From Pseudarthrobacter sp. IC2-21 (lineage in GTDB: Bacteria; Actinomycetota; Actinomycetes; Actinomycetales; Micrococcaceae), in the NCBI RefSeq assembly GCF_034048115.1, contig NZ_CP139145.1, positions 930,001 to 994,000 on the forward strand: a stretch of DNA of 64,000 nt, in the 5' to 3' direction. The translations under genes were made by a program, and so were the position numbers. Shown one piece after another: positions 62,057 through 64,000 of this stretch. Within the stretch, counting starts at the first letter, position 1. Every line of letters starts with the position of its first letter. The notes under the pieces were generated by a model, which searched no databases, was not told where the DNA came from, and worked only from the letters and a program-made list of their open reading frames with translations.

Positions 62057-62449
62057 ATGATCCTCAGCATTGACCTGGCCAGTGAGGTGCCGATCTACCA
62101 GCAGCTCCGGGACCAGATTGTCGAGGCGATCGCCGAGGGCGTGCTGACAGCGGGCAGTTCCTTGCCGGCCACGAGGACCCTCGCAGCCGACTTCGGGATC
62201 AACTTTCACACCGTGAACAAGGCCTATGACCTTCTGCGGCAGCAGGGTTTGATCCGGCTCAACCGCAAATCAGGTGCGGTGGTGACCGCCGCGGTCACGG
62301 ATCCGATGGTCCCCTCCGACTGGGCTGCGAAGGTCCGGACTCTGCTGGCCGAGGCTGTTGCCAGGGGAATCCCGCCCGACGAGGTCCTGAGGACCTGCAG
62401 TTCCATGCTCGATTCCTTTGGTGCCAAGCAACGGGAGGATACGCCATGA
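62057..62449 (+). CDS. GntR-family regulator, YtrA subfamily
   Basis: 130 residues. The winged helix (VPIYQQLRDQIVEAIAEGVLTAGSSLPATRTLAADFGINFHTVNKAYDLLRQQGLI) is followed by only about 50 residues, as in YtrA-type regulators that lack a large effector domain. GAGGGAGAGG precedes ATG 62057. Its stop overlaps the start of the next gene by 4 bp (ATGA), so it is co-translated with the DUF1648 membrane protein, the usual regulator/membrane pairing. Confidence 0.92.
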   Translation: MILSIDLASEVPIYQQLRDQIVEAIAEGVLTAGSSLPATRTLAADFGINFHTVNKAYDLLRQQGLIRLNRKSGAVVTAAVTDPMVPSDWAAKVRTLLAEAVARGIPPDEVLRTCSSMLDSFGAKQREDTP

Positions 62450-63528
62450 TCGCTGCCGCAGTTCTGAGCTTTGTGCTGTTGGGGCTGGTGCTCCTGCTAG
62501 GTCTGGTCCTGCCCTCCGTCACCAGTCCAACGGTGCCCTTCGGGGTGCGGGTGCCGGCCCAGCGTGCCGAGGACCCGGCCGTGGTCCGGCAGGTCCGCAT
62601 CTACAGGTGGAGAGTGCTCGTTTGCGGGCTCGTGGCCGCCTCGGGGGGTGTGGGCTTGTTTGTGGCGACCGGTGCAACGTTGCTGCTGCCGCTGTCGGTG
62701 CTGGTTCTGGTTGGTCTCTGGTACGGCTGCTTCTACCTGGCCCATCAGGAGATCCGGGCCGCGAAGGCCGCCGGTGCCTGGTTCGAGGGCCTGCACCAGG
62801 GCATTTCGGTGGACACCGGCCTGCGGACCGATCCGCCGCGGTTTCCTTGGCTCTGGCTGGCACCAGCGGTCATCATCACCGCGGCCACGGCCGTGACCGG
62901 GGTGCTCCTGTACCCGTCCATGCCGCACGTCCTCGCCGTGCACTATGGCACGAAAGGCCTGCCGGACAGGGAGGTCGCCAAGTCCATCGGTGCGGCCTTC
63001 TCACTGGTGTTCGTGCAAGTTGGCCTGACGGCGCTCCTGGCGGGGATGGCGGCGGCAATTATCCGCAGCAGGCCCGACCTGGATCCGGCCCACCCGGCGG
63101 GCTCTGCGCGGTGGTCCAGGCACTACATCTCCGTGGGCGCCAAGGCCCTGCTCGGGTTGGTGGCCATGATCGATCTGGGCATGCTCGGATCCTCACTGCT
63201 GATGTGGACGGGAACCGTCACGCGGTGGGCGCCACTGGTGGTCGCGCTCCCGGTCCTGGCCGCCGTCGTAATTACTGTGGTGGTCCTGGCCAGGAACAAC
63301 CGGGAGCGGGGAGCTAACGGGGAGGACACCGGCCTGACGCACCGTGACGATGACAAATATTGGCGCGGCGGCCTGTTCTACATCAACCGTGAGGACCATG
63401 CACTGGTTGTCCCGCGCCGGTTCGGTCTGGGGTGGACCCTGAACTGGGGCAACCCCGGGGCGGCCATGCTGATCGCCGGCGTGGTAGCGCTGATCGCCCT
63501 GGTGGTCATTTTCCGCTTGGGCGGGTGA
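62446..63528 (+). CDS. DUF1648/DUF5808 membrane protein
   Basis: 360 residues with about eight hydrophobic segments. YPSMPHVLAVHYGTKGLPDREVAKS is the DUF1648 signature (also in SdpI-like proteins), and the C-terminal DDDKYWRGGLFYINREDHALVVPRRFGLGWTLNWGNPGAA is DUF5808. Such proteins occur beside YtrA regulators and may protect against membrane-active antimicrobials; the precise role is unknown. Confidence 0.85.
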   Translation: MIAAAVLSFVLLGLVLLLGLVLPSVTSPTVPFGVRVPAQRAEDPAVVRQVRIYRWRVLVCGLVAASGGVGLFVATGATLLLPLSVLVLVGLWYGCFYLAHQEIRAAKAAGAWFEGLHQGISVDTGLRTDPPRFPWLWLAPAVIITAATAVTGVLLYPSMPHVLAVHYGTKGLPDREVAKSIGAAFSLVFVQVGLTALLAGMAAAIIRSRPDLDPAHPAGSARWSRHYISVGAKALLGLVAMIDLGMLGSSLLMWTGTVTRWAPLVVALPVLAAVVITVVVLARNNRERGANGEDTGLTHRDDDKYWRGGLFYINREDHALVVPRRFGLGWTLNWGNPGAAMLIAGVVALIALVVIFRLGG

Positions 63529-63588
63529 GGTGTCAGAGTGCCCGCGCGGCCCCCGTGGCTGCGGCGCCCTGGATGGGATGATCGACCT

Positions 63589-64000
63589 ATGAATGCATCT
63601 GACGCAGCCGGTCCGGATCAAGGATTCAACTCGCTGGTCCATCGTTCGCGCCTCCGTTTCCTGGTCATGGTGATTGTGGGCATAGGCACGGCTCTGGCAG
63701 TGGGAGCGCTGAAGTCCTGGGCGTACGCGCCGGCGATGGGCTGGGCGGCGGCGTCGCTGACTTATCTCATTTGGGTCTGGGCCGTCGTCGGGCCGCTGGA
63801 GGCGGAGGCCACGGCTGCCCACGCGCGGCGCGAAGATCCGGGCCGCGGCGTCTCCGATGCGCTGGTCCTGATCGCCACCGTGGCCAGCTTCGCCGGGGTG
63901 GCCCTGATTCTGCTGGACGCTTCCAACGCCCAGGGCGGCACGAAGGCAGCCATCATCTCGATGGCCCTGGGGAGTGTGGCGCTGTCCTGGTTCCTGGTCC
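63589..64000 (+). CDS. DUF1345 family membrane protein, cut by window end
   Basis: 137 codons of the N-terminal part are visible. Three hydrophobic stretches (FLVMVIVGIGTALAVGALK, MGWAAASLTYLIWVWAVV, ALVLIATVASFAGVALILLD) and the motif around ATAAHARREDPGRGVSDALVL match DUF1345. The frame is open to the last base, so the gene continues beyond the window. Function unknown. Confidence 0.8.
   Translation, partial: MNASDAAGPDQGFNSLVHRSRLRFLVMVIVGIGTALAVGALKSWAYAPAMGWAAASLTYLIWVWAVVGPLEAEATAAHARREDPGRGVSDALVLIATVASFAGVALILLDASNAQGGTKAAIISMALGSVALSWFLV

Overview
The window is GC-rich, densely coded actinobacterial chromosome, most likely from an Arthrobacter/Pseudarthrobacter-type Micrococcaceae. 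That genus call is inference. It rests on base composition, frequent GTG/TTG starts, a DinB/DUF664 mycothiol-type protein, an MSMEG_6728-family protein, a resuscitation-promoting-factor-like transglycosylase and a PhoX phosphatase. I saw no tRNA, rRNA, CRISPR array, integrase or insertion sequence.

Left part (1-16.4 kb). This is a housekeeping and stress mosaic. It holds a minus-strand run (MSMEG_6728 protein, NAD-dependent epimerase, DUF1622, truncated DUF2071), an unknown two-helix membrane protein, an Rpf/LysM protein, a UvrA paralogue divergent from an adenine-deaminase-type enzyme, an unusual winged-helix/lysine-alanine-rich/X25 fusion, YceI, acylphosphatase, an MFS exporter, a large nuclease-helicase (TM0106 type) and TerC.

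Middle part (16.5-42.3 kb). This is a compact catabolic island for what looks like a para-hydroxylated aromatic compound with a side chain. It encodes an extradiol-type ring-cleavage dioxygenase, an MHS transporter, a flavin-dependent (LLM) monooxygenase, a LysR regulator, a vanillyl-alcohol-oxidase-family oxidase, an aldehyde dehydrogenase, a four-gene ABC importer, a GntR regulator, a 4-hydroxyacetophenone-monooxygenase-type Baeyer-Villiger enzyme translationally coupled to a carboxylesterase, two divergent paralogous zinc alcohol dehydrogenases, an HpaB-type hydroxylase, an MmgE/PrpD protein, a flavin reductase fused to a complete GntR-like (winged helix plus FCD) module, a class A FAD hydroxylase and an FAH-family hydrolase. 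A coherent reading is: para-alkylphenol -> benzylic alcohol (VAO-type oxidase) -> aryl ketone (alcohol dehydrogenase) -> aryl ester (BVMO) -> phenol/hydroquinone (esterase) -> further hydroxylation (HpaB or class A hydroxylase with flavin reductase) -> ring cleavage (VOC enzyme) -> hydrolysis (FAH). Three repeated promoter motifs tie the scattered operons together: a TCAAT-N3-AYTGA box next to lysR and upstream of the LLM gene, a TGCATT-core motif at four promoters, and a 14-mer shared by the dioxygenase and alcohol dehydrogenase promoters.

Right part (42.3-64 kb). A RecQ helicase with a PcrA-like tail closes the island. After it come an FdhF/YdeP molybdoenzyme with a convergent DUF6457 gene, an aldo-keto reductase, GNAT, an MFS transporter, several small stress-type proteins (SRPBCC, DinB, GerW-like, VOC, DUF664), an FAD dehydrogenase, PhoX, a 2-hydroxyacid dehydrogenase, a VanY-type peptidase, glutathione-independent formaldehyde dehydrogenase, DUF1304, a LuxR regulator, a cupin, a YtrA-type GntR with its DUF1648/DUF5808 membrane partner, and the start of a DUF1345 protein cut by the window edge. 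Many convergent gene pairs are separated by strong hairpins that should terminate transcription from both sides.
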